Made by a program: the position numbers and the translations under genes
Origin: Actinernus sp. WN-2022
Lineage: Eukaryota; Cnidaria; Anthozoa; Actiniaria; Actinernidae
Length of the DNA stretch: 64,000 bases
Assembly (NCBI GenBank): GCA_030867875.1
Contig: JAOWCC010000019.1
Span: 36,003,976-36,067,975 of the forward strand
Reading direction: 5' to 3'
The notes under the pieces: generated by a model
What the model saw: the letters and a program-made list of their open reading frames with translations, nothing else
Databases searched by the model: none
What the model was told of the DNA's origin: nothing
Part shown: one piece after another, positions 21,564-33,100 of the stretch
Position numbering within the stretch: the stretch's first letter is position 1
Layout: each line of letters starts with the position of its first letter

Positions 21564-22264
21564 GTATACATCAGGGCTTGGATTGTTTTACGACACTTAT
21601 TTACGTTTTATACGTTTATACTTATGCAAAATCATAATGCTGGCTTGTTTATCTCTTACTTATTTGTTTCGACTGAACTGATTCTTTGTATTAGATCACT
21701 CACTCGCCGGTAAATTCTATTTCTTTATCTTTTTATATGCTGTTGAAGTAATTCCACATAAGTTGGCGATTGCATATGCTCTCTCATCAAAGTCTTCCCA
21801 CTTTCGTTTTTTAAAGCGGATGGCTTTCTTCCCTGCCGATTCAACTGTTCCAAACCCTGCTTCTTCAAGTTTTTTCATGAAGTATTTAGCGGCAGGGCGA
21901 CGTATTTGTTAATTTTGCCAGGTAGACAAAGCTGGCATCAAATGCCTCTGCATTACATTCGTGGAGTGGATGATGTCTTCTCCATACTCTTGATGTTATT
22001 TGTATAGGCTTCGGGAATTAGGCTTTCATAATGCCCGAAGAGCTGTTCCTTCGTTTGGGTGAAGTGGTCCGCCCTGAGCTCTCTATAAGGACGTCGACAT
22101 TGGTTTGGACATTGCCAGATGCAGTCATCACCGGTTCTTCCTCTGTTCCCAATATAACCTCTGGCGGCATTAAAGCAAATCGCACCTAAAATATGAAACA
22201 ACAAAACAATATAAATGTACATATTCTGTCAAACTGACACTTCCCTCCCTTATTATTAGCAATA

Positions 22265-22730
22265 AGCTAAATTAGTCAAAAAAATCTCAGCATTTGCGAG
22301 GCGTTCTTGCTCATTAACTGATGCAGTCCTTCAAAAGAGAAAACGTGTACTTGTGCAGGATTTATTTTTCCGCCATGATTTGCTTGCAGGATATTTTTTG
22401 TGTGCGTTGGTAAATGCCTAACTACGTACATGTGTTAATACTAGAAAGGATACAGGTACATTTACAATACAAATACGCCATTGGCCATATCAGTCATTTA
22501 TAATCCCTCCAGGGTAGAAGCTGGCACCGTTGGATGACCAGGAGCTGAAATTGAAATCAGTGACCTGTATAGTATAGTTCTGATTGACATTACTGAGATT
22601 AAGGTTAAGGCATATATAAAATTCTTGTTTTCCTTCCATGAATGTATATCGCATATATAAGACTTAATAATCAAGATATAAAAAACGGTCAACCAATTAT
22701 ATAAATATAAAATGTCATATTTACCATCCT
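22265..22730. other. Stretch between the duplicated module and the end of the copy B gene
   Basis: No independent gene is seen. A possible last small exon on the minus strand (22498-22544, ending GLEGL-like codons and a stop) would follow an acceptor TTTCAATTTCAG, but the frame of the preceding exon probably stops at 22731. I found no terminal inverted repeat here to match the one at 52.2 kb. Confidence 0.4.
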
Positions 22731-25700
22731 TTATAGCAAGTGGTAGCTGATGTAGATGCACCTTGACAGCATGAAGCCTGGTGGCGTTGTAACTGCCCCT
22801 ACTATTTTCTTAACACAAGTGCCCCGTTGGTGCCGCTCCCACAGCCCATCATAGAATGCCCAGCCATCTTTCCTCTCAACTGCTCCTCTGTAATGGTTGC
22901 CATTATAAAATGTCACACCCTTAAGGATATACCTATATTAATAAGAAAGAATAAACTTTATTGCAACCAAATAAAACAAATGCAAAACAAAACGAATATG
23001 AACAGTAACATCCTTGTTTCTGTTTTAATAAAATATGAGGAACACATTTTAATGACAATGCATGTGTAGCTTATTCTTACCTTTGCCCTACAAGAGTGAG
23101 ATGCCCTGGTAGCTCACACACACTAGAGATGATAAATGGTCCAGAACAAGGGGTAGAAAAGGAGGAGGTCCAGACACAAATTGCCTTCTCTGGTACACTC
23201 TTTGCCCTCCACAGTAGGCTCGGAGTTGGTGCCTGTGTATTAGAAATACAAAGGTCTCGTTGTTAATAAAATACAGCAACTGCTACAGTCCAATCAGCCG
23301 TATTGCCCAACTTACACAAATTGCCCATTCTGGTTTTGAACAACAACATTGCCAAAGAAATGCTGGTTGCAAGGGACCAAGAATAGTAGATCCACACTGA
23401 GTGCACATGCGCTCTGTAGACATCCAATGCTCAAGGCTTGTTTGGAGAAATCCAGGAGGTTGTGTATTCACATCACTGCAACAAACGTAACGAAAATACT
23501 ATTAACTATATAGAGTGATTTCTGGATGTAAACCAAAAACTTACGAGAGTGGATAGTAAGCCTAAAGTTAACAAGAACTCACCTTAAAGATACGTTGTGA
23601 GAAACATATTCCTTAAATGGAGCTGGACATGACACTGAAGAACACGTTCCTGAATACTTTGAGCGCAATACAGGCTGAAGTCTTGACAAGAAGAGGTCAT
23701 CCTCGTTGCCCCACGTATCAATCAATGCACGCTGAATTCAAGTTGAAACGTCCTTGAAAGAGACGCAGCCATTGGATTTTTCCATGTGCAAATTGATTTG
23801 CATCAAACAGAGATTTGATTTGAAGAAGAGTAGCAGCATATACGTCAAGTGAGACGAGAAGCTCATTGTTAAAGTTCTGGTAATCATGCATTAGAAGATA
23901 AAATATGGTCAAATAGTTGTCAATTGGACAAGTGTTTGTTAGTGTTTGCATTTGCATACTGGGCTGGTTATGAAGGCTTCCACCCAAGGTGGAACATTGG
24001 CAGATTGGCTTGGTACATGCAAAGTACCCGTATCTGGGTGTAATGAATACATCTTGATTTTTGTATGCAGCTTTATAGTTCCACTGATGCCTTTGTGGGT
24101 TGTTGCATAATAATCAGCCTTTATATCTGCTATTTTCATGGGTTTTGTGTAGCCCTTTTTCTCACACTCTGACTTAGAAATACCAATCTTATCCATTAAG
24201 TAAAGATTCATTTTTCTATGGCTTTATTACTTGTATTTTCTTTTTTCGTTATACAAGCCTTCACCTTCATGTCATATCTTCGTTTGATTTCACTCTCAAC
24301 AGAGTTCCGAAGGTCATCCCCTGTGATCTGTTCAACAAAATCATCCACCTTTGCCGTAGCTTTCTGCAAGGTGTTATTGTTATCAATGCAACTCAAAGAT
24401 ATAGAACCATCATCATGAACATCCTCCTTCACAACTATATCTGTCTCGCCACATGAAGACAGTAACTTGTCCAGCTGTTTTCTGGGGCAAAAGTCATTCC
24501 TTTCCCTTATTGTTGCATCACTAACCACATCCTTCTTGATTCCAAATTTCTCAGTCACATCGCTGTTGTAGACCTGTTCTAATTTAGAGTAGTGAAATCC
24601 ATCTGCACGTGAGTAATCTGGAACTGGAGGAGGTACACGTCTCAAGGGCTTACTCCGCCAGCCATTGACTAGGCGCTCTGTGTCCTCAAAGTTCTTGTGG
24701 AATTCACACATCTGATTACCCTTCTCAGTACATCCATCCCTAATTCCTTCACATCCATTGTCATACAAATAATAGTGAGCTTCAAAGAATTGTTGAACAA
24801 ACTTGAAGTATGCCACTCCTGCACACTTTTCAAGATTGCTTGATGATGCATTCACACAGCATTTTACCATGTACTCCTTATCAAAGAAAAAGTTGAGATG
24901 TTTTTCGAGGAATGGTAGTTTTGAGTGTATAGATGTTTTCATACTAGGTTTGCCATCACACCGTTGACTTACTGCTTGAGCACAGTTGATAGCAGCTCTT
25001 GTAGCTTTCTCTTCTTGTACACGTTTCATTTCATCCTTGGTCAATTCCTTTATACTATGAAGGAGCGATGACTCTATGTTATAGTTAACTGGAATTGATG
25101 TACCTCCTCCAAGACATTCATTAAGAGATCGCATCACTTTCTCTGCAATGTGACTAGCAGAATCACCTGAAATATAAACAAAACATTTGTATGCAACTCT
25201 AGGGTGTATGTTCAGCGGTTAAACCTAGTTTTCCCCTTTACTTTTAACACATCAAAACAATATTTACCTTGTGCATAGTGGAACCGAGCTTGCATATCTA
25301 GGCCATTCATCAGAAAACTTTCAGCAAGACGAATTTGGGTCATTTTCTCATGTGTCGAGACTCCAGGGCCTGCATCTGAAGTTTGTATGTCAATGGGCCT
25401 AAACAAAATCATATTGCATCAAGTTATTCTAAGCTATTCTTAGATTTACAGCACTGTTAGTATTGCACTACATAGGTTTTGCATGTGATTGTAGTAAAAC
25501 TGGATACACATATATACACTTAATAATACTTTATAGCATCATAAATGAAGTCATTGGCCCAAACATTGATTTTCTTTCATGTAGCTGGAATTAAATTTTA
25601 ATTTGTTCAGTGCTCACCTGTGTTGTGGAAGGTAGCAGTTCTTCTCCAGATATCCTCGAATGTCTTTGCACATTTCACTGGCCGTACTATAGTTTGTTGC

Positions 25701-26731
25701 CTGGAGAGTGATGGTCATCAATTCCTCATGATGTTCAAGCATCTCCTCTGAAAAGAAAAGACAATTGTGATTTTAAATAACCGGGATATACCTAGCCTGT
25801 TGATATACGTGGCTGGTAGTAGCTCTTTCCCAGTTCAAAGACTGTGTCCTGTTAATTCATTAGGGCATCCTATAGCAACAATAAAATGATGCCGTCATTC
25901 ATGGAAATTATGAATAAATGATACATGTAAATTAATAACTTAATCTGCAACTTATAATCTTTTTTTCTGAGTTATTCATTTAGAATAGCAGCAAATCATT
26001 TGGTTATTTGTAACTGAAAAATTGACATTTCACTTACCAATTTTAGCAAGCCGATTCTTTAACTCTAAAATCTTAGCAGATAAGGGCTCTGTAAAAGGGA
26101 CCTCAGACGAGTTTAATGTTGAAAGGCACATATTCAGGCGCCTTACAATAATATTGTGTCGTAGCTTCTCCCTAGCGAGATGATTTGCTCCTTCACATGC
26201 TTTCAGGTAATCATCTGGTATGTTCATTAGCTCATACTGGAATAGAGTATCTCGCAGCATTACTAATGGATCTACTATATTGTCTGGAAAGTTGTTGGCT
26301 TCATTGGTATTTTCTGGTTGTTCATGTTCTTTACGAAATAAATACCTGACTGCAAACATGTCATTTGCCCAGTTTGTTGCTGAACTTGGGTAAACATATT
26401 TGGGTTTACAGGTTACAGTCACTGTTACATCTTCTGGCTTAAACTTATCATCCTCATTAAGTGAAATTTCCTCCATGTCATTCACAACAACTATCACACC
26501 GGGTGAAACATATCCCACTGGATCTGGGTAATCTGATTATGGTAATTGAAATGGTGCTGCAGTAGATTGAACTGGTGGGTGAAGGGGGCGTGAAAATCCT
26601 TCTGAGGTGCCACATCGCACATATGCCTTGTCATCTATGGCACGGCGGATTACATGTTTCCTATTGTCAAACACCATTCCAAAGGCAAGACAGATTTCTT
26701 TTGAGATCTTACATGAGACCAGAGGTTTTGT
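22731..26731 (-). pseudogene. Copy B DDKAY-type gene, carboxyl part (exons after the LINE insertion)
   Basis: Exons inferred from splice sites and open frames are 26731-26039, 25747-25618, 25398-25268, 25166-23583, 23475-23316, 23232-23081 and 22932-22731. The first contains RRAIDDKAYVRCGTSEG (compare SMDDKAYIRPGT in copy A), an in-frame TAA at 26537, then NWANDMFAVRYLF. The third has TSDAGPGVSTHEKM (copy A: ATDAGPGVGSS). The large exon has YFKFVQQFFEAHYYLY and CEFHKNFE (copy A: YLKCDCQK, CEFC). Frameshifts follow near 24210, 23985 and 23740. The last exons hold TCPIDNYLTIFYLL, CTQCG and FYNGNHYRGAVERKDGWAFYDG, a Cys/His/Asp pattern that could be a papain-fold protease. That function is inference. 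The family is not recognised. A first catalytic aspartate of an RNase H-fold transposase in DDKAY is possible. Confidence 0.65.
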
Positions 26732-26737
26732 CCACAA

Positions 26738-26828
26738 TAATAATAATAATAATAATAATAGTCTTTATTAACAAATATACCACATCAAACGTGCAATATT
26801 TACAAAAAATATATAATAAAAAAATAAA

Positions 26829-26883
<55 letters not shown>

Positions 26884-26885
26884 TA
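26738..26885. repeat. LINE 3' tail with (TAA)n and (TA)n microsatellites
   Basis: (AAT)8-9 at 26736-26760 is the LINE tail on the minus strand. About 26828-26885 is a (TA)n tract with a few TACATA interruptions. The MITE and the satellite array both sit in this TA-rich DNA. Confidence 0.85.
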
Positions 26886-27093
26886 CAGCCGTTTGCAAAA
26901 ATTCTGACCCCCCTCACCATATATAAATATATATAAAAAATGTATCAAACATTATGGGATACCTATTTTTTTCTGAAGCCCTTGATGATAGGCAACTTGA
27001 AAAAAATATCAGCAATGACATCCCATAATGTTAGATATATGTTTGATATATATTTATATATGGTAAGGGGGTCAGAATTTTTGCAAACGGCTG
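26886..27093. mobile_element. 208-bp Tc1/mariner-like MITE
   Basis: Inverted ends CAGCCGTTTGCAAAAATTCT and its complement at 27074-27093 extend with few mismatches for about 50 bp (through GACCCCC and CATATATAAATATA). TA dinucleotides flank both ends (26884-26885 and 27094-27095), as expected for Tc1/mariner insertion. There is a further inner inverted match (AACATTATGGGAT against ATCCCATAATGTT). It has no coding capacity. Confidence 0.88.
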
Positions 27094-27106
27094 TATATAT
27101 ATATAT

Positions 27107-30100
27107 GACGCACGTCAACACAAAAGGCGCCTTAGCAAGGAACGCTCCTTTTGTGTTAACATGCCTCATCTTGTGTGGAATTCTCGATTTCCTCAGTTTA
27201 AAGCGCTGATAACCGATATTCTAGGTTTCAATGATAGTCAAATGACACTTGCTTCCATTTATAGCCTTTCTATCCCATAATTTCCTTGTTTGAGATTTGG
27301 AATTTTTCGACATTTTCTACCTTATCACCTTTTTCCAGTTGATCAACTAAAAGTGACATTTTGAGGTATTTCTAATGCCCAGGAGCGGCTAAAACGCAGT
27401 CGATAGTTGTTCTATAGACAAAGACGGTTCTTTTGCTGCAAACCGCATTAAAATCCATCAAGATCTCGAGCAACAGCGGCCAGTTGAAACTGAAACGGTG
27501 CACATATTGACGCACGTCAACACAAAAGGCGCCTTAGCAAGGAACGCTCCTTTTGTGTTAACATGCCTCATCTTGTGTGGAATTCTCGATTTCCTCAGTT
27601 TAAAGCGCTGATAACCGATATTCTAGGTTTCAATGATAGTCAAATGACACTTGCTTCCATTTATAGCCTTTCTATCCCATAATTTCCTTGTTTGAGATTT
27701 GGAATTTTTCGACATTTTCTACCTTATCACCTTTTTCCAGTTGATCAACTAAAAGTGACATTTTGAGGTATTTCTAATGCCCAGGAGCGGCTAAAACGCA
27801 GTCGATAGTTGTTCTATAGACAAAGACGGTTCTTTTGCTGCAAACCGCATTAAAATCCATCAAGATCTCGAGCAACAGCGGCCAGTTGAAACTGAAACGG
27901 TGCACATATTGACGCACGTCAACACAAAAGGCGCCTTAGCAAGGAACGCTCCTTTTGTGTTAACATGCCTCATCTTGTGTGGAATTCTCGATTTCCTCAG
28001 TTTAAAGCGCTGATAACCGATATTCTAGGTTTCAATGATAGTCAAATGACACTTGCTTCCATTTATAGCCTTTCTATCCCATAATTTCCTTGTTTGAGAT
28101 TTGGAATTTTTCGACATTTTCTACCTTATCACCTTTTTCCAGTTGATCAACTAAAAGTGACATTTTGAGGTATTTCTAATGCCCAGGAGCGGCTAAAACG
28201 CAGTCGATAGTTGTTCTATAGACAAAGACGGTTCTTTTGCTGCAAACCGCATTAAAATCCATCAAGATCTCGAGCAACAGCGGCCAGTTGAAACTGAAAC
28301 GGTGCACATATTGACGCACGTCAACACAAAAGGCGCCTTAGCAAGGAACGCTCCTTTTGTGTTAACATGCCTCATCTTGTGTGGAATTCTCGATTTCCTC
28401 AGTTTAAAGCGCTGATAACCGATATTCTAGGTTTCAATGATAGTCAAATGACACTTGCTTCCATTTATAGCCTTTCTATCCCATAATTTCCTTGTTTGAG
28501 ATTTGGAATTTTTCGACATTTTCTACCTTATCACCTTTTTCCAGTTGATCAACTAAAAGTGACATTTTGAGGTATTTCTAATGCCCAGGAGCGGCTAAAA
28601 CGCAGTCGATAGTTGTTCTATAGACAAAGACGGTTCTTTTGCTGCAAACCGCATTAAAATCCATCAAGATCTCGAGCAACAGCGGCCAGTTGAAACTGAA
28701 ACGGTGCACATATTGACGCACGTCAACACAAAAGGCGCCTTAGCAAGGAACGCTCCTTTTGTGTTAACATGCCTCATCTTGTGTGGAATTCTCGATTTCC
28801 TCAGTTTAAAGCGCTGATAACCGATATTCTAGGTTTCAATGATAGTCAAATGACACTTGCTTCCATTTATAGCCTTTCTATCCCATAATTTCCTTGTTTG
28901 AGATTTGGAATTTTTCGACATTTTCTACCTTATCACCTTTTTCCAGTTGATCAACTAAAAGTGACATTTTGAGGTATTTCTAATGCCCAGGAGCGGCTAA
29001 AACGCAGTCGATAGTTGTTCTATAGACAAAGACGGTTCTTTTGCTGCAAACCGCATTAAAATCCATCAAGATCTCGAGCAACAGCGGCCAGTTGAAACTG
29101 AAACGGTGCACATATTGACGCACGTCAACACAAAAGGCGCCTTAGCAAGGAACGCTCCTTTTGTGTTAACATGCCTCATCTTGTGTGGAATTCTCGATTT
29201 CCTCAGTTTAAAGCGCTGATAACCGATATTCTAGGTTTCAATGATAGTCAAATGACACTTGCTTCCATTTATAGCCTTTCTATCCCATAATTTCCTTGTT
29301 TGAGATTTGGAATTTTTCGACATTTTCTACCTTATCACCTTTTTCCAGTTGATCAACTAAAAGTGACATTTTGAGGTATTTCTAATGCCCAGGAGCGGCT
29401 AAAACGCAGTCGATAGTTGTTCTATAGACAAAGACGGTTCTTTTGCTGCAAACCGCATTAAAATCCATCAAGATCTCGAGCAACAGCGGCCAGTTGAAAC
29501 TGAAACGGTGCACATATTGACGCACGTCAACACAAAAGGCGCCTTAGCAAGGAACGCTCCTTTTGTGTTAACATGCCTCATCTTGTGTGGAATTCTCGAT
29601 TTCCTCAGTTTAAAGCGCTGATAACCGATATTCTAGGTTTCAATGATAGTCAAATGACACTTGCTTCCATTTATAGCCTTTCTATCCCATAATTTCCTTG
29701 TTTGAGATTTGGAATTTTTCGACATTTTCTACCTTATCACCTTTTTCCAGTTGATCAACTAAAAGTGACATTTTGAGGTATTTCTAATGCCCAGGAGCGG
29801 CTAAAACGCAGTCGATAGTTGTTCTATAGACAAAGACGGTTCTTTTGCTGCAAACCGCATTAAAATCCATCAAGATCTCGAGCAACAGCGGCCAGTTGAA
29901 ACTGAAACGGTGCACATATTGACGCACGTCAACACAAAAGGCGCCTTAGCAAGGAACGCTCCTTTTGTGTTAACATGCCTCATCTTGTGTGGAATTCTCG
30001 ATTTCCTCAGTTTAAAGCGCTGATAACCGATATTCTAGGTTTCAATGATAGTCAAATGACACTTGCTTCCATTTATAGCCTTTCTATCCCATAATTTCCT

Positions 30101-33100
30101 TGTTTGAGATTTGGAATTTTTCGACATTTTCTACCTTATCACCTTTTTCCAGTTGATCAACTAAAAGTGACATTTTGAGGTATTTCTAATGCCCAGGAGC
30201 GGCTAAAACGCAGTCGATAGTTGTTCTATAGACAAAGACGGTTCTTTTGCTGCAAACCGCATTAAAATCCATCAAGATCTCGAGCAACAGCGGCCAGTTG
30301 AAACTGAAACGGTGCACATATTGACGCACGTCAACACAAAAGGCGCCTTAGCAAGGAACGCTCCTTTTGTGTTAACATGCCTCATCTTGTGTGGAATTCT
30401 CGATTTCCTCAGTTTAAAGCGCTGATAACCGATATTCTAGGTTTCAATGATAGTCAAATGACACTTGCTTCCATTTATAGCCTTTCTATCCCATAATTTC
30501 CTTGTTTGAGATTTGGAATTTTTCGACATTTTCTACCTTATCACCTTTTTCCAGTTGATCAAATAAAAGTGACATTTTGAGGTATTTCTAATGCCCAGGA
30601 GCGGCTAAAACGCAGTCGATAGTTGTTCTATAGACAAAGACGGTTCTTTTGCTGCAAACCGCATTAAAATCCATCAAGATCTCGAGCAACAGCGGCCAGT
30701 TGAAACTGAAACGGTGCACATATTGACGCACGTCAACACAAAAGGCGCCTTAGCAAGGAACGCTCCTTTTGTGTTAACATGCCTCATCTTGTGTGGAATT
30801 CTCGATTTCCTCAGTTTAAAGCGCTGATAACCGATATTCTAGGTTTCAATGATAGTCAAATGACACTTGCTTCCATTTATAGCCTTTCTATCCCATAATT
30901 TCCTTGTTTGAGATTTGGAATTTTTCGACATTTTCTACCTTATCACCTTTTTCCAGTTGATCAACTAAAAGTGACATTTTGAGGTATTTCTAATGCCCAG
31001 GAGCGGCTAAAACGCAGTCGATAGTTGTTCTATAGACAAAGACGGTTCTTTTGCTGCAAACCGCATTAAAATCCATCAAGATCTCGAGCAACAGCGGCCA
31101 GTTGAAACTGAAACGGTGCACATATTGACGCACGTCAACACAAAAGGCGCCTTAGCAAGGAACGCTCCTTTTGTGTTAACATGCCTCATCTTGTGTGGAA
31201 TTCTCGATTTCCTCAGTTTAAAGCGCTGATAACCGATATTCTAGGTTTCAATGATAGTCAAATGACACTTGCTTCCATTTATAGCCTTTCTATCCCATAA
31301 TTTCCTTGTTTGAGATTTGGAATTTTTCGACATTTTCTACCTTATCACCTTTTTCCAGTTGATCAACTAAAAGTGACATTTTGAGGTATTTCTAATGCCC
31401 AGGAGCGGCTAAAACGCAGTCGATAGTTGTTCTATAGACAAAGACGGTTCTTTTGCTGCAAACCGCATTAAAATCCATCAAGATCTCGAGCAACAGCGGC
31501 CAGTTGAAACTGAAACGGTGCACATATTGACGCACGTCAACACAAAAGGCGCCTTAGCAAGGAACGCTCCTTTTGTGTTAACATGCCTCATCTTGTGTGG
31601 AATTCTCGATTTCCTCAGTTTAAAGCGCTGATAACCGATATTCTAGGTTTCAATGATAGTCAAATGACACTTGCTTCCATTTATAGCCTTTCTATCCCAT
31701 AATTTCCTTGTTTGAGATTTGGAATTTTTCGACATTTTCTACCTTATCACCTTTTTCCAGTTGATCAACTAAAAGTGACATTTTGAGGTATTTCTAATGC
31801 CCAGGAGCGGCTAAAACGCAGTCGATAGTTGTTCTATAGACAAAGACGGTTCTTTTGCTGCAAACCGCATTAAAATCCATCAAGATCTCGAGCAACAGCG
31901 GCCAGTTGAAACTGAAACGGTGCACATATTGACGCACGTCAACACAAAAGGCGCCTTAGCAAGGAACGCTCCTTTTGTGTTAACATGCCTCATCTTGTGT
32001 GGAATTCTCGATTTCCTCAGTTTAAAGCGCTGATAACCGATATTCTAGGTTTCAATGATAGTCAAATGACACTTGCTTCCATTTATAGCCTTTCTATCCC
32101 ATAATTTCCTTGTTTGAGATTTGGAATTTTTCGACATTTTCTACCTTATCACCTTTTTCCAGTTGATCAACTAAAAGTGACATTTTGAGGTATTTCTAAT
32201 GCCCAGGAGCGGCTAAAACGCAGTCGATAGTTGTTCTATAGACAAAGACGGTTCTTTTGCTGCAAACCGCATTAAAATCCATCAAGATCTCGAGCAACAG
32301 CGGCCAGTTGAAACTGAAACGGTGCACATATTGACGCACGTCAACACAAAAGGCGCCTTAGCAAGGAACGCTCCTTTTGTGTTAACATGCCTCATCTTGT
32401 GTGGAATTCTCGATTTCCTCAGTTTAAAGCGCTGATAACCGATATTCTAGGTTTCAATGATAGTCAAATGACACTTGCTTCCATTTATAGCCTTTCTATC
32501 CCATAATTTCCTTGTTTGAGATTTGGAATTTTTCGACATTTTCTACCTTATCACCTTTTTCCAGTTGATCAAATAAAAGTGACATTTTGAGGTATTTCTA
32601 ATGCCCAGGAGCGGCTAAAACGCAGTCGATAGTTGTTCTATAGACAAAGACGGTTCTTTTGCTGCAAACCGCATTAAAATCCATCAAGATCTCGAGCAAC
32701 AGCGGCCAGTTGAAACTGAAACGGTGCACATATTGACGCACGTCAACACAAAAGGCGCCTTAGCAAGGAACGCTCCTTTTGTGTTAACATGCCTCATCTT
32801 GTGTGGAATTCTCGATTTCCTCAGTTTAAAGCGCTGATAACCGATATTCTAGGTTTCAATGATAGTCAAATGACACTTGCTTCCATTTATAGCCTTTCTA
32901 TCCCATAATTTCCTTGTTTGAGATTTGGAATTTTTCGACATTTTCTACCTTATCACCTTTTTCCAGTTGATCAACTAAAAGTGACATTTTGAGGTATTTC
33001 TAATGCCCAGGAGCGGCTAAAACGCAGTCGATAGTTGTTCTATAGACAAAGACGGTTCTTTTGCTGCAAACCGCATTAAAATCCATCAAGATCTCGAGCA

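Larger units (their letters stand above)
18400..21568 (-). mobile_element. Non-autonomous Ty3/Gypsy LTR retrotransposon with target duplication
   Basis: Two 175-bp LTRs (18405-18579 and 21389-21563) enclose 2.8 kb of minus-strand gag-pol remains. The element is flanked by a perfect 5-bp direct repeat GTATA (18400-18404 and 21564-21568). The empty site is preserved in copy 1 of the duplicated module (around 1197). Compared with a complete Gypsy element of about 5 kb, the protease, the fingers and palm of RT and the amino part of integrase are missing, so mobilisation would need proteins from elsewhere. Confidence 0.93.
17590..22264 (-). repeat. Duplicated module, copy 2, interrupted by a Gypsy element
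   Basis: 17590-18404 matches 436-1200, and 21564-22264 matches about 1195-1905. The minus-strand 89-codon block (21953-22222) is identical at the protein level to the one at 1589-1858. A few small differences distinguish the copies, for example an extra 20 bp near 18125 (CCGTTGTTAGACAGCTCGAT). The Gypsy insertion with its 5-bp target duplication lies entirely inside this copy, so it arrived after the duplication, or was never in copy 1. Confidence 0.85.

Noticed and set aside
26709..27209. ORFs over 26.58-27.21 kb, including tyrosine/isoleucine runs
   Set aside because: They are translations of (TA)n, (TAA)n and MITE/satellite sequence.
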